DNA from: Isoetes taiwanensis | Lineage: Eukaryota > Streptophyta > Lycopodiopsida > Isoetales > Isoetaceae | DNA: 64,000 bases | NCBI GenBank assembly: GCA_021234155.1 | Contig: JAJEKV010000020.1 | Span: 2,157,275-2,221,274, forward strand | Direction: 5' to 3' | Shown here: piece after piece, positions 50,323-61,838 of the stretch | Numbering within the stretch: position 1 is the stretch's first letter | Layout of the letters: each line of letters opens with the position of its first letter | Position numbers and translations under genes: made by a program | Notes under the pieces: generated by a model | Seen by the model: the letters and a program-made list of their open reading frames with translations, nothing else | The model's database searches: none | Told to the model about the DNA's origin: nothing

Positions 50323-51125
50323 TAAAGGTAGAGGTCTCAAGCAAATGGTAAATGGGCTTTCAATGATTAAAGAATTGTGTATTTCCATTGATACGTACCA
50401 TTGGCTACCTTAAGTTGGCCAATGATGAGTAGATATGTAGCATCCTCAAAATCTCCTACCAAACAATATATTCTCCCAATGGGCATTGCCCTTCCAGATT
50501 TCAAATTTCAAAAATCATCTCTGTAGATCAAAGTAGATGCAACATTCATGGATTTAAGTGCACTAAGCATCCAGATTACACCTCAATAATAATAAGTGAA
50601 GTTAGATTGGAGGAGAATCCTGGATCAATAACCTCATAAGCTAGCATCATAATAACTTCTATAATACACAAAAGTATGCATATAGTCCATATATAGTCTA
50701 GATACAGTCTTAAAAAGCATTCTACAGCAGAAAACATGATCAATTTGGAAAAAATGTGGAAAAACCTGATAGATTAGGCATTAGAAACATGGCTTGTCCA
50801 TTTTGCAACACAATAAAATCTAAATTTCACAGAAAAAAGTTCCTACTCTTCACCTCATGTCGCACCATCTGAGACCCTTGCATGTGGAAGGCTGAGAACA
50901 CCAGCACGATCCATGACCGAACCATGATTAGGAGATTGTGAAATGTACTAATGCTAATTCTCTATGCTTGCTGTTAGCATGAGGCATGGACCAGCACCAC
51001 GGAGGCAGTTGAATTTACAGAAAAGTTCGTGATTGCATATTCTAATTTGATAAAACCTACAATCAACAAAAGAATCGTTTAGATGGATGGTTTTGGAAAG
51101 AATCCAGAATGAATATGGATCTTAC

Positions 51126-52245
51126 CATGTCTTATTGGTAGACTTTGAGCCAACAATATAACTTGCCACTTCATTCTTTAAATGACCAGATTCCTTAACC
51201 CTGGATAAATTTACAATTGCTAAAACTTTGGATGCCTGTCTGCAATTAGATGAGAAAGAAAACTGACCAGCAGGAGAGACCACCATATCCAGAGTAGAAG
51301 TTCCAGGAGAGTTTAAGATAGTATTTAAACTTGTTTCCATCAGATTCTTCCACTTCTCTAAACACAAAATGAAAACGAAGCCTGATTTACTGCTTGAAGA
51401 TGACTTGAACAGAAGAAACATCGGAAGCAAAATAAAAGGATTCATTACTGTAGAATTTGTAGATTCTGGCCCAAAGAGAGATTCAAAAATGGTTCTTCCA
51501 ATTTTCTTTTTCATATCTATGCACAACAACAGATGATCTGCATATCAATTGCCCACACTATAACAAAGACGACATAAAACAGGGTTTAGGAACTCTAAAG
51601 TAAAAAAAGTTGCTGGATGTCTGCATTAGCTGCATTAGGAACTTGCACGATGCCCATTAAGAGAAGTCTTAAAACAAATTGGCTAGCAGAAAGAGTAGTT
51701 AATGTAAACTTACCAGAGATGTATTCACAAATCAGAACCAAAGAAGCAAACGCTAAATTAAAAGGCATATTTTTTTATCTAGTGCCCCCTTGAAATAAAT
51801 GACTGTTTTTGAACAAAGAATATAAGACCTTGTATAGTTATAGTAAAGTTCCTTCTAGGCAAATCATCATTCACATAATCAAATGCTATACGGAAAACAT
51901 TTCGGCTGCTTAAACCAAATCTAAAAGATGTCCAGAATAAATAGAATATAAAGCCTTACCAGAACTACTGAGCAGGTTACAGATGTAGAAGTCAAGGCTC
52001 CAAGGTTATTTTCTTGAGCAAGATAAGGAAAACCTGAGGCCATGCGGCTATACTACAGCAACAATGACAGATTTGGTAAGTGCGTGAATTCAATGTACCC
52101 ATGCAAAAAGAGCATAATCTGATAAGGGAAAAAGAAAAGGAGTTGCCAAGCAACGAAAACGATGTACCTGCATCTGTCCTTGTTGGCAGCAGGCCTGATA
52201 AACATGTAAGCTCCACCATACTTCTATGCTGTCAAGACCGCCCAT
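51126..52245 (-). CDS. Unrecognised spliced gene candidate (partial model)
   Basis: The first exon may begin at the ATG at 52245 (MGGLDSIEVWWSLHVYQACC) and ends at 52168 with ATGCAG|GTACAT. The second, 52052-51960 (YSRMASGFPYLAQENN...), is bounded by CTGTAG and CTG|GTAAGG, and the two join in phase. Another good exon is 51537-51126, ending ACATG|GTAAGA and containing LEKWKNLMETSLNTIL and NLSRVKESGHLKNEVASYIV. Exons between (around 51,920-51,830 and 51,750-51,710) look coding, but their phases did not all fit, so the model is incomplete. I do not recognise the family. A 167-residue plus-strand frame (52080-52583) overlaps the first exons and is the main rival reading. Confidence 0.35.
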
Positions 52246-52646
52246 CTGCCGTTAAAGGTTCAAACGCACCTTCAGAAACCCCGGAGCTAAGCCAAGGTAG
52301 TGGCCGAAATTGCAACCTAAACGCAGATTCGTCCACTCCAAATTGCAAAATGCCATCTATTGCACATAAATTGACAAAGCACCTTATGAATAAAGCATGC
52401 CAATCCAATTGGCGAACATGCATGGGGCGACAACTGCAAGAAGGGATATGGGCATCTGCTAAAGGCTTTGGATCGATAAGGCAACCCCAAAACCTAGAAT
52501 TTGATAATCAAAGGCAAAGCCACAGACTCGATTTTTGGATTACTTGGAAAGTTTTCCGGCAGCTAAAAGCCTCTAGACCTTAGAAAACTAACCTGAAAAA
52601 AAAATCTAAAAAGTTTTCGGCATGTCGGAAAAACCAAATTTAAACA

Positions 52647-52730
<84 letters not shown>
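52647..52730. repeat. (GATA)n microsatellite
   Basis: About 21 uninterrupted copies of the ATAG/GATA tetranucleotide. Confidence 0.97.
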
Positions 52731-53159
52731 TATATTCAATGTTCCATATCAAAGGCACCACAATTGATATTCTCTTTACATGCACAATTGCCAATTTACA
52801 TTAATACTGCAAAAAATGTTAGTTATCCTTAATATATGTTGTAAAAAGGTGATGGCATGCTGTATAGGCCATATGTTTTACTAGTGGCAATTTATTTGTC
52901 TATACGATATCAAACAAACATGAAGTTAGTCCACATGCCATTAATGAATATGGGCCACATTTTTTGGGGTGTATTATCGTTTGGGGTGTCTATAAAATTT
53001 TTTTGGCCATCGGATCCTGGCATATCTCACAGCATATGCCATGGGGCGGAATTCTAGCCCTCAATGCAAGTCAAGATGGGGTCAAAACACCCATATTTGA
53101 CTTACCCCTAACATTCCACTAAACCATTGAATAAATACAATATCTGAAAATTGGCAGCT

Positions 53160-53290
53160 TGATCAAATAAAAAATTATGAGCCTGGGGAGTCGAACCCCA
53201 GTAGAAGTTCCGACGCTCATCCAGGCATACTCGGAATCCCAGAAGAGGGATGCCTAATATGCCTAGGGACCGAAGCCCACTAACTAATCA
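53160..53290 (-). repeat. Possible tRNA-related SINE fragment
   Basis: On the minus strand GGGGTTCGACTCC (53199-53187) fits the pol III B-box consensus, and a run of T's follows (53,175-53,170). No convincing A box or full tRNA cloverleaf is present, so it is not a tRNA gene. Confidence 0.25.
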
Positions 53291-54645
53291 AACAAGTCAT
53301 ACCAACATATTGTCTCAAAAAACAGCATTGGAAATTTCGGCCACATTATACAGCAGCAGGCTGCTCAAACAGATTGAAGAGTTGATGAAAATAACATTCC
53401 ACACAAATGTGCTGCAAACACGTGTCAAATTCACAGGCAGCAAAGCAATCATACCTGTCAAGCATCTCCATACTGCTGAAACACATTCAACACGACATTT
53501 AGAACAGAAACAAACCTATAATCTTGCCGAAATCAGAAACCGTTGTTTTATATTATTTCCACAATATAAAACCAGAATGAGTTCTCTCAAGCCCATACAC
53601 AAAAACAGAAACAACAACATGTAAACACATCAGTTCATAGTGGAGCCACATCCCCTGTTTCTAATGGCAAATTTTCTAGTCTAATCCTTCTCCATTTGTG
53701 ACAACTTCTCGGCAACAAACATGCATCTGATTCTCTGAAACGTGCAAAACAAAAATTTAGTTGCAATCATCTTAGATCTTTTCTGGAGGGAAAAAAAAAG
53801 CATTCAACAGTTCGGTTATTTTGTCAGTTTCGAATTGCTCCTGTAATAGGATAAAGAAGATTACAAACAGAAAATTATAATTTAGCTTATGGTAACTTCG
53901 ACACAAAGGATCGTTGCTGAAAAAGGTTAGTAATCTGTCAAATCACGCATCCTAATTTGTAAAAGGAAGCTCATTATACAACAAAACACATAAGTCGATC
54001 AAACGCAAAGAACTAAAAGAAACGTTTCATGATGCCTGATTGATATGCTTGCATGGATCATCGTCTGGAAGAGCCCGCAGTAATTCGTTATACGAAGCAT
54101 GGAATTCAAAGGCAAATAGAATAGATCAAGTTAGAAAAGCCTGTTGAAGAGCTTGTTGCCAGCCCGTTGAAAAGAGTGGTCGGAACCGCTGCCTGCCTCT
54201 TGCATAGAACCAACGAAGATGAAAGAAGCAAATCGACACTTATCTAGCCAGGAATAGCAGCATGCGCCATCTGTGGCCCGCCCATCTGAAGCGCAGCCCT
54301 CCCGACCACACAAATGCAGGAATCTAAACTCTAGATTCCCCTGTTTGGAATCTTGAGTGCCAGCATCAGCTTATACTGTATTTACATACGGATACAACAC
54401 CAAACCATGCAAAATCTTATGTTACAAAACTACGGTTTCTGATTTCGGCAAGATTATAGGCAGATATATGTAGCATTATAACAGGGGGTTTTTTTTGTGT
54501 TTTTATACTGTTTTCTCTAAGGTTTTCATATGATTTGGTGGCCATATTCATCCAGGTGTACTAAATAGTATTTCTAGAGTGCACCCTTTTGTAAGCCGTT
54601 GATTTTAGAAAAGGGGCCAAATCTGTGGTGAATATCCTCCCATTA
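53291..54645. other. Spacer without supported gene
   Basis: A plus-strand open stretch (53250-53624) and a minus-strand one (54313-54131, Cys-rich start) have no recognised motif or splice context. Confidence 0.25.
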
Positions 54646-54715
54646 GTTTTAGGGTTTTTTTTAGGGTTGTGTTTTAGGGTTTTTTTTTTAGGGTTGTGTT
54701 TTAGGTAATCTTCAT
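54646..54715. repeat. Telomere-like TTTAGGG words in a small tandem repeat
   Basis: GTTTTAGGGTTTTTTTTAGG... repeats the unit GTTTTAGGG-T(n)-TTAGGGTTGT twice, giving five TTAGG(G/T) words in 70 bases. Plant telomere repeats are TTTAGGG. This is interstitial and degenerate. Confidence 0.5.
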
Positions 54716-55087
54716 CCACTAAGCGGCATCGTGCGAGTCTATTAGCACCTCTGTTGATGTTCAAGTGCAACGATTTTAGGTATCTCTACCATTCCCAAGA
54801 TCGGCAACATTTTTGATCGCCATAGCATTTGCATTTGGGTGGATTCAAGCCACGCAGCAAAAGCTTTGTGTATAGATTTCGGGCTTGAATCTTGAGCTTT
54901 GCAAAACCGAACTTGGCTACATACAAACGCAGTTTGTTTGCAAGCAGGGAGCATTAGTCGGGTTTAAGTACTCTTCAAGAGGACGTAAGGTTTCTTGCCC
55001 CGCTTCGAGAATTGACTTCTTTGTGAGTTTAGTATTTTTTCTACATGACTCCCTAGCCAAGGTTTATCTAGCAGCTAGCTTGGTATT

Positions 55088-55650
55088 GAGACTGTTCCTG
55101 TTATTGTTGGCCCATTCACGTATCTGTTATTTGCAAACCCAGCAAAGGGTGTGGCTAAAGGATTTGATCTTCTTTCTCCGCTTGACTCCTTCTTTGCCAG
55201 CCTATGGGTAATCTTAAAGTCGTTATCCTAGATAGTAGTTCTTATTGGTTCAAAGTTATTTAAGCCGGCCTTATATGTGCGTGAAAGTCATAGGTGAGCT
55301 GAAAGCACCGGTGCAAAATGGATTCAATTTGATGAACCTGCACTTGTGCTTCACCTTCAAGCGTCTAAATTGCAAGCCTTTGAGAAGGCTTATGGTTATC
55401 TTGCCACCGAACCGAGTGGTGTGAAGCTTTTGGTTGAGACATACTTTGTTTACATTCCTGGCCAAAACATACAAGTGAGTGATTATCTCGTGTAATTTGC
55501 AAATGCGTCTTTAAGCTTTCCAAATAATTTACCTCAACTCGTGCAATTCGGACGTTGGACCGGCTTGCAAAGTGTGGCTGCTATTGGAGTTGATTTGGTT
55601 AAATGGAACAAAGACATCCTTAATTCTTCTTTGGCCGCATCCGATGCTCA
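55088..55650 (+). pseudogene. Cobalamin-independent methionine synthase (MetE) fragment
   Basis: MetE transfers a methyl group from methyl-tetrahydrofolate to homocysteine. Plus-strand pieces in shifting frames: [20 protein letters not shown] and [15 protein letters not shown] (55088-55190), remnants of ELKA-GAK, then WIQFDEPALVLHLQASKLQA and FEKAYGYL...LLVETYF (55319-55450), then AAIGVDLV (about 55580). This covers only the middle of the N-terminal half. No N-terminus, no catalytic zinc-binding C-terminal half, several frameshifts. A dead fragment. Confidence 0.7.
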
Positions 55651-56588
55651 AATTCATTGAATTCACTTCCTTTTGCTTTTCCTCTCGCCTTTTTAATCGC
55701 TTTCTGCCTATTTTTCAACAGATGAAAAGGAGAAGAGAATGGGCACCTTGAGCAGAGGATTAATCTCTTGTTGCTTTGAACCCTTAGGTCATACTTGAGC
55801 GAGTACACATTTACGGCTCAGCTACACAAAAGGTTCAGCATGTCCGCCCTAATTTGATGCAAAAGTTCTGATATGACTGTGATATCAACCATTCGGGGCA
55901 TAAAGCCGGGTTCGCTGTTCTTTAGGATGAAAAGTTGCTTTGCAAAATGCATCCAGCATTGACCGAGATATAAAGTTTGAGCTTTACTTTGTAGAGTACC
56001 CAGCTATCTAATACCATGCAATTAACCATTATTAAGTAAATCATTAAAATTGTCAAACAGACAGGACTCTTAGGGGTTTAATAGTAAATGCGGTCCTCTT
56101 TGGTAAGCTTGATTTATATCTAAGAGATATCCACTTGGTCTATAAACTGAGATAACCTAATAAGATAATCTATGACGCTATTACCTCTAGATAGGACATT
56201 CATTTTGTTTCTTCTATTTTCATTGCCCTAATAATTGTGTCTCGTGGGTAGTTGCTTGCTATGTTCATCGATCTCTTACATTCCCGAATCCCTTGTAAAT
56301 CATTCATTGAAAGACGTAACGTGCACTGCCGCCAGAAAACTCTTCATCGTCCATAACCTGTAGCAAATGTGCACATGCAGCACAAAGAGTAGAAAGAGTA
56401 GAATCATTGACACTGTTTCATTCTCAAGTCCATCAGGACCCTTTACCATTGATTCAATGGTCCATATTGAATACTTATCTTGCAGAGACCTAGAACCATG
56501 AGTACAATTTGCAATATTTAGGCCCATAAAGTTTATTTATGTTTGCTTTAGTTAGGGCCCGAAGGGCCCAAATTTTTTTTAATATAAC
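55651..56588. other. Spacer without supported gene
   Basis: Nothing recognised; stops in all frames over most of the stretch. Confidence 0.25.
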
Positions 56589-57037
56589 AGTCAACACACA
56601 ACTACCATTAACATTATTGACACAAACCATTGCATTTAACACATTTAAATTAAAATCCCCCTTAAACCCCCTTTGGTTTGGGTGCATATTCACACGGGGG
56701 TTACGTGAGGGCAAATGAGCCCCAAAAATATATTTACAATACATGTATAAAATTAACACCACTAAGTACATTGTCTCAAACCTTATAGTATTTTGCAAAC
56801 CCTAATATATAGTATACAAAAACTTGTACATGCATACCCCACAAATGAGGATTGCTATGTACGGTCCAGATCTTGGAATAAAGGGCAAATATGCCCATCC
56901 GACAGCTCTCGTTGCCCGGAGTAACCCCCCGTGTGAATATGCACCCAAACCAAAGGGGGTTTAAGGGGGATTTTAATTTAAATGTGTTAAATGCAATGGT
57001 TTGTGTCAATAATGTTAATGGTAGTTGTGTGTTGACT
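56589..57037. mobile_element. Foldback element with ~117-bp inverted arms
   Basis: The left arm 56589-56705 (AGTCAACACACAACTACC... to ...CACACGGGGGTTAC) is nearly the exact reverse complement of 56921-57037 (GTAACCCCCCGTGTGAATAT... to ...GTTGTGTGTTGACT). The core of about 215 bp is non-coding. It lies just upstream of the Penelope-like gene. Confidence 0.8.
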
Positions 57038-57150
57038 CAAATGTATTTCATTATTTGTACTTATTGAATACAGTTTAAATCTGCAGTTTTTCTGTTCATT
57101 TTTTACTTGCATACTCAGTCTAATTATCTCTTCTAGATTATACTCAACTC

Positions 57151-57304
57151 AATGGTCTCTAAGGCTTCCCTTTATAGGGTCAGATAAGTCCAGTAGTTTT
57201 TGGCTACTTGGATCCTTTGTCAAATTTTAGGATTTGTCTTAGGCTAGTCTATATTTAACCCGATTTCTGATCATTGGTCTTACCAATGTAAGCCTTAGAG
57301 ACCT
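57151..57304. repeat. Small inverted-repeat element
   Basis: GGTCTCTAAGGCTT (57152) and AAGCCTTAGAGACC (about 57291-57304) are inverted copies about 155 bp apart, MITE-like. It sits between the foldback element and the first retroelement exon. Confidence 0.5.
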
Positions 57305-57386
57305 TCCTGTTCCTGTGACTGTTTAATAATTTCTACATAGAATATTAAAAATTCTATTCCTTTATTCTAACTTTCTGATATTTTAG

Positions 57387-60300
57387 GAAGGAGCTGAGGT
57401 TAATATTGATCCTATTACTCTGAAAGTATGCAACCAGCACACAAATTATCAGCAGCAACCGCTCACTAACAGGCCAGGTTGGTATAATGAGCTTGGTAAC
57501 TTTGGATATGCAGCAGCTGGTATTACTGCTCCTAACAAGGCAGTACAAACTATGCTTGGATGCATTATGATTAAGGAATTGCACAAGATTTTCATCAGTA
57601 AAGAATGTGGCCTTGCTGAAGGAGATATTTCTGCCATACTTTTTCTTGGGTTTGATAGGATACTGAATCTAGTATGCAGCTTTAAATCCAAAGACTATGA
57701 GCAGTGCAAAGCCCTTATTGAGCAAGCCTATCTTAGCCTTCCTGCTGCTCATATCCTTGCTGATACAAATGATGTATTTGATCTTATGGCATTTATCAAA
57801 GGCCTTACTGTGTTGGAAGCCACAAATTCTCTGAAAATATCATATCCACCTAATGACTCTGAAGTTGTTACAGCTGACAAACCTGATAGTCCACCTCAGT
57901 TATTGGACAATTGTCTTTTTGACATAAACATGATTGCTGATCTAGAACAGGTCCAGGCAGCAGTAGCAGTGGATAATCAGCAGCCACAAACTGAAGAGGA
58001 CAAAATCAAGACTGCATTGCTCAGGTATAATATCAAGGAATTAAACCTTTTCAATTGTGGCCCTTTCCCTATCATGTCTAACAGAAATGTTGAGATACAT
58101 GGAGAGCAGTTCCAGCACACACTCTGGAACAGCAGAAACCTTGGTGTGATTGCTCCCATTGGTAAGGAATCTCTTATTATGCTGGCTAGATTACAGAAAG
58201 ATGAAGTGCAAAAGGCAGAAAGCAATGCATTGGCCTTCAACAAATCCTTCAAGAGAATTGAATGTAAGTTCCCTTTTAAGTTGGATTTCCTGGGTAGAAC
58301 TTGTGAACTGGGCAATGGACTCTTTGTTGGACAAAAGGGACACATGGCAAAAATTGAAGAAAAAAGAATTGACTTTTACTTGAAAAAGATTTGGCGAACA
58401 TATTGTCCGTTTGTGAAGTGCAACTGTGATAAAATGTCTGACAAAAAATGCCCTGATAATATCACATGGATAGATCATCTGTTGTGGCATATGCTCAACA
58501 ACCTAGAGAAGATTTGGCCTAATGATAATATATGCATGAGGTTTGCAAGATTCTCCTCTTTTTTGGCATCTGACCCTATGAAGACTGTTATTCTGGCCTA
58601 TATTGGATATTTATCCATTAGGGAGATTATGATTGCCATGACACACAGGTTTGCTGCTGACAAGAATTGTGACTTCAAGAGTGAATTTGGAAACTACAAG
58701 GTTGTCGACATCATTGAGAAAACAATCAAGCCAATCTCTTTTCTTTATACGCATCAGTTTGACAATGCTAGTTTCGGTTATCAGAGCAGCAAGAAAAGAT
58801 CCCAGTCCAGTAACACCATGGCCAGTGGAATACTTAGGCCACCCAAACTGAATAGGAATTCTGCTACTTCAGCCAGATCTGAAAGTTCCTCGGTTACTAA
58901 GATCACTGATTATACTAGGACTCGTTCTAATCAGACCTCAGGTTCTGGGGTATGATACAACAGTGCATAAAAGAAGGTAAATTATTTAAAATATATATGT
59001 TTAAACTTTAGTTCTTTGGGCCACAGTGCCCTTACTCTCTGAAAACTTGAAAGGGTTTATCCCAACTAGTATTTCACTCTAACTGAAATTTCTTTCTGCT
59101 ATGTGCAGAGTAGGAGGGAACTTACCATCAGAGCAGATGGTAGGTGGAGACTGCATACCAAAAAAGTCAAGCAAAAAAATAAATATGTCCACTTTACATA
59201 TTTCTCCAAAGTTATAGATAGAATCAAGTTCAGCAGTATTTTCAAGACTGTCTTATGTAGCCATTTTGGTAATATTGGCTATGATATTTGGGACTCCACC
59301 ATCTTTGGATGGAGATACTCAGACAACCTTAAAGACATGTTTTACAAGCCAAAAATGATATTTGCTGAGGATAATTTGTATACGTGCCCATGTTGCATCC
59401 CTGGGCTTAAGAAATATATTGATCCTTCCATTGGTCATATTAGGACTACTGATTTAAGTATTGTTGTGCATAATAAAACTTTGAAGCACTGGTTTACACT
59501 TGGGTTGAATCACATACCTGACCTACCCTTTACCCTGGAAAGATTCAAAACAGAAATGGAGGATACCATAGAACAATTCTTTCTGATACACAAGTCTGCC
59601 TTGGAAGAAATGGATAGTAAAGCTATTGAGGATTGTAAAGCTATGCTTAAAAAAGAGACTAAGTGGCAAGCTAAGGCTTTTATCAAGGATAACTCGAGAA
59701 TCATGAAGAAATTTCTTATCCATGATGAAAAAGTTGTTAAAAATATTGAGTGGATTGTCAATAATCTTTATACTGCGGGCATATGCATGCTACACCCTGC
59801 CATTTTTGGAACCTGCCAAAGTACCTGCACTAGGTACTTTTGGATTGGGTACTATTTTCTTGTTCTTTTGGTCAAAACTAATTCAAAAGTTGAATATAAA
59901 ATGTCAAACGCATATCAATGTTCAAGGTTAAGATAGAGACAATACTATTGGAGGTCAAAATGAATGCATTCAATTTAACATTTGTAGTTATTAAGATATT
60001 ATAAAAGTACCCAGTACCCAGTGTTGGGTACTTTTTTAGGTAGTTTTATGGTTCCTAAATGGTACTTTTTTTGATAGGGTGTAGCATGCTTATGCCCCTG
60101 CAGCAGTTGACAAAGCTGCAAATAACCCTGCTTTCATTTGCCCTGTTCACATTAGGGAGGCTGCTACTAAAAGACTTGAGAGTAATGACTTTGCTAAAAT
60201 GGACATGATACAGGAAAACCTTGTCAACAATATTCTGGCTGACTTACAAGGGATACTTGGTGATGGACACTACTCCAGCATTAACATGCCATATCTGTTG

Positions 60301-61500
60301 GGGATTTTTAAAGCACATAAGTTGGAATACAGATGGATTACAAATGCACATGATACGATTTTCTCCACAGCAGCCTCCATACTTGCATCAGGATTGAATC
60401 TCATCATTGATCTATGGCCTGATATATGTTGGGAGAAATGCAAAGCAGCAAACTTGTTCATGTCTAATAAGATTAGGGCGTCATGGATAGTCAACTCCAT
60501 ATATGATGTTGTTTGCAATTTACCTTCTAAGATTTCTGATGTGTTTACAGCGGATATCACAAAGTGCTATGAAAATATCCCATTGGATGGCGAGGATGGT
60601 ATATGCAATGTGTTGCAACAGATTATCAATATGGCATGGAAATTTAAGAAAAAAGAACATGCTGGTTTTGACATGTGGTACCATGTCAATAATAATGGGA
60701 CTGCGGCAGTAACATGGAAATGCAAGGTCCCTGATGGGAACTATTGGACTAGGCTTGACAAAGACACGTTTACAAGATTGAACATTTGGCTCTTGAATAA
60801 TTGTTATCTTGTTATGTATAATGGTATCTGGAAACAAATCAAGGGGATTCCAATGGGTTTCGCTGCAAGCCCTGGATGGTGCAATATATACTTAGCCTGG
60901 TTTGAGCTTAAGTTTATAATGAAACTAATTGCACAAGGCAGATTACAGGAAGCTTCCATGTTTAGTAACACTTTCAGATATATGGATGACATTTTGGGAA
61001 TTAATAACCCATACATCAGGAAATACCTCGGCATTGAAAAAGATATGGAAGAATTAAAGATATACAATCTGGAACATCTTGGCATTAAAGATGAAACAAT
61101 CTATGATGCTAGTGACAATACCATGGGAAGAAAAATTGATTTCCTAAATATTAGTATTGAAGTGTTTGCACCCCATTCAGGCATTTATGCGCTGTACAGA
61201 TTTGACAAGAGATGCAAATTACCTTTTAAGGTATCAAAGTACATCCATGCAAGCAGTTGCAGACCATATTTGATGGCATGTAATGTCATCATTTCTCAAT
61301 TACAGCCATTTCTGTATGCACACAATAATCCCATTCGGGCAGCTAATGACATACTGGACCTTATGAACACATTCATAGGCAAAGGGTTCAGAAAGAAAGA
61401 CATCTGGCACAAAGTTACTAAAGTTTTGCATGAGCAAACGTTTCCAGGGTTGAGATATGATATGGGCATCCTTGTCTTTGAACTTAACAAATACAAATAA
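57387..61500 (+). CDS. Penelope-like reverse transcriptase with a spliceosomal intron, interrupted by a MITE
   Basis: Exon 1 57387 (after ATTTTAG) to 58949; intron 58950-59108 (GTATGA...GTGCAG); then 59109-61500 with an insert at 59777-60097. Leaving the insert out, the frame is open for about 1,209 codons; the first Met is at 57552. Motifs: CPCC...GHIRTTDLSIV (59392-59465), VDKAANNPAFIC (60106-60141, matching the DKG-type motif ahead of RT in Penelope-like elements), LLGIFKAHK and RWITNA, FTADITKCYENIPL (catalytic Asp), GIPMGFAASP, FRYMDDILGI (YMDD box, about 60976-61005), then FDKRCKLPF. The order and wording match the multicopy DKAxNN-type RTs of animals and algae (possibly Naiad/Chlamys-like PLEs). 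No GIY-YIG endonuclease seen. Introns are known in PLEs. Upstream exons may exist, as the acceptor TAG is a stop in frame. Confidence 0.75.
59777..60097. mobile_element. 321-bp TIR element inserted in the reverse-transcriptase gene
   Basis: Left end GGGCATATGCATGCTACACC (59777) matches the reverse complement of the right end, GGGCATAAGCATGCTACACC, with 21 of 22 bases identical. CTGC occurs directly on both sides (59773-59776, 60098-60101) and may be the target duplication. Interior is AT-rich with inverted GTACCCAGTACCCA / GGTACTTTT words. Disregarding the element and one CTGC puts the flanking reverse-transcriptase frames in register. Confidence 0.7.
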
Positions 61501-61838
61501 GTCTACATGCATATTTTGGTTTCATTGAAAGAAGTTTTTTAAGGTCATGGTTATAAACCTGATCTATTGTCATATTGATACCACATCTGTTATATCCTTT
61601 GAGACTTATGATTTCAGAATCAATTTCTTAAGGAAAATACAAGTTAAAGTTTCTCAAAGATCAGATTATGAAAAATACAGCTGATAAGCATTATATATTC
61701 ATATTATGAAAACAGTATAAGATAAAGCCGATAGGTACATGATATTGTCATAAAGACAAATTTACATTACATAACTTTAACTCATACTAAAAAGGTGAGG
61801 ATCCATTTTTCCAAAACTAGCAGTAGTAGAACCCTGTT
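61501..61838. other. Intergenic space between convergent genes
   Basis: About 340 AT-rich bases between the stop codons of the retroelement and the B3 gene, which converge. No clear long repeat; presumably both 3' UTRs. Confidence 0.4.

Noticed and set aside
52080-52583. 167-codon open plus-strand frame
   Set aside because: No motif; it overlaps better-supported minus-strand exons with consensus splice sites. Kept as an alternative only.
53187-53199. tRNA gene on the minus strand suggested by GGGGTTCGACTCC
   Set aside because: Only the B box/T-arm fits; no acceptor-stem partner, anticodon arm or A box at the right distance. Kept only as a weak SINE hint.
60199-61500. Reading the 433-codon frame as a stand-alone gene starting at the Met at 60199
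   Set aside because: The conserved DKAANN motif lies upstream of that Met in the same frame, and the frame continues into the preceding exon once the TIR insert is disregarded.
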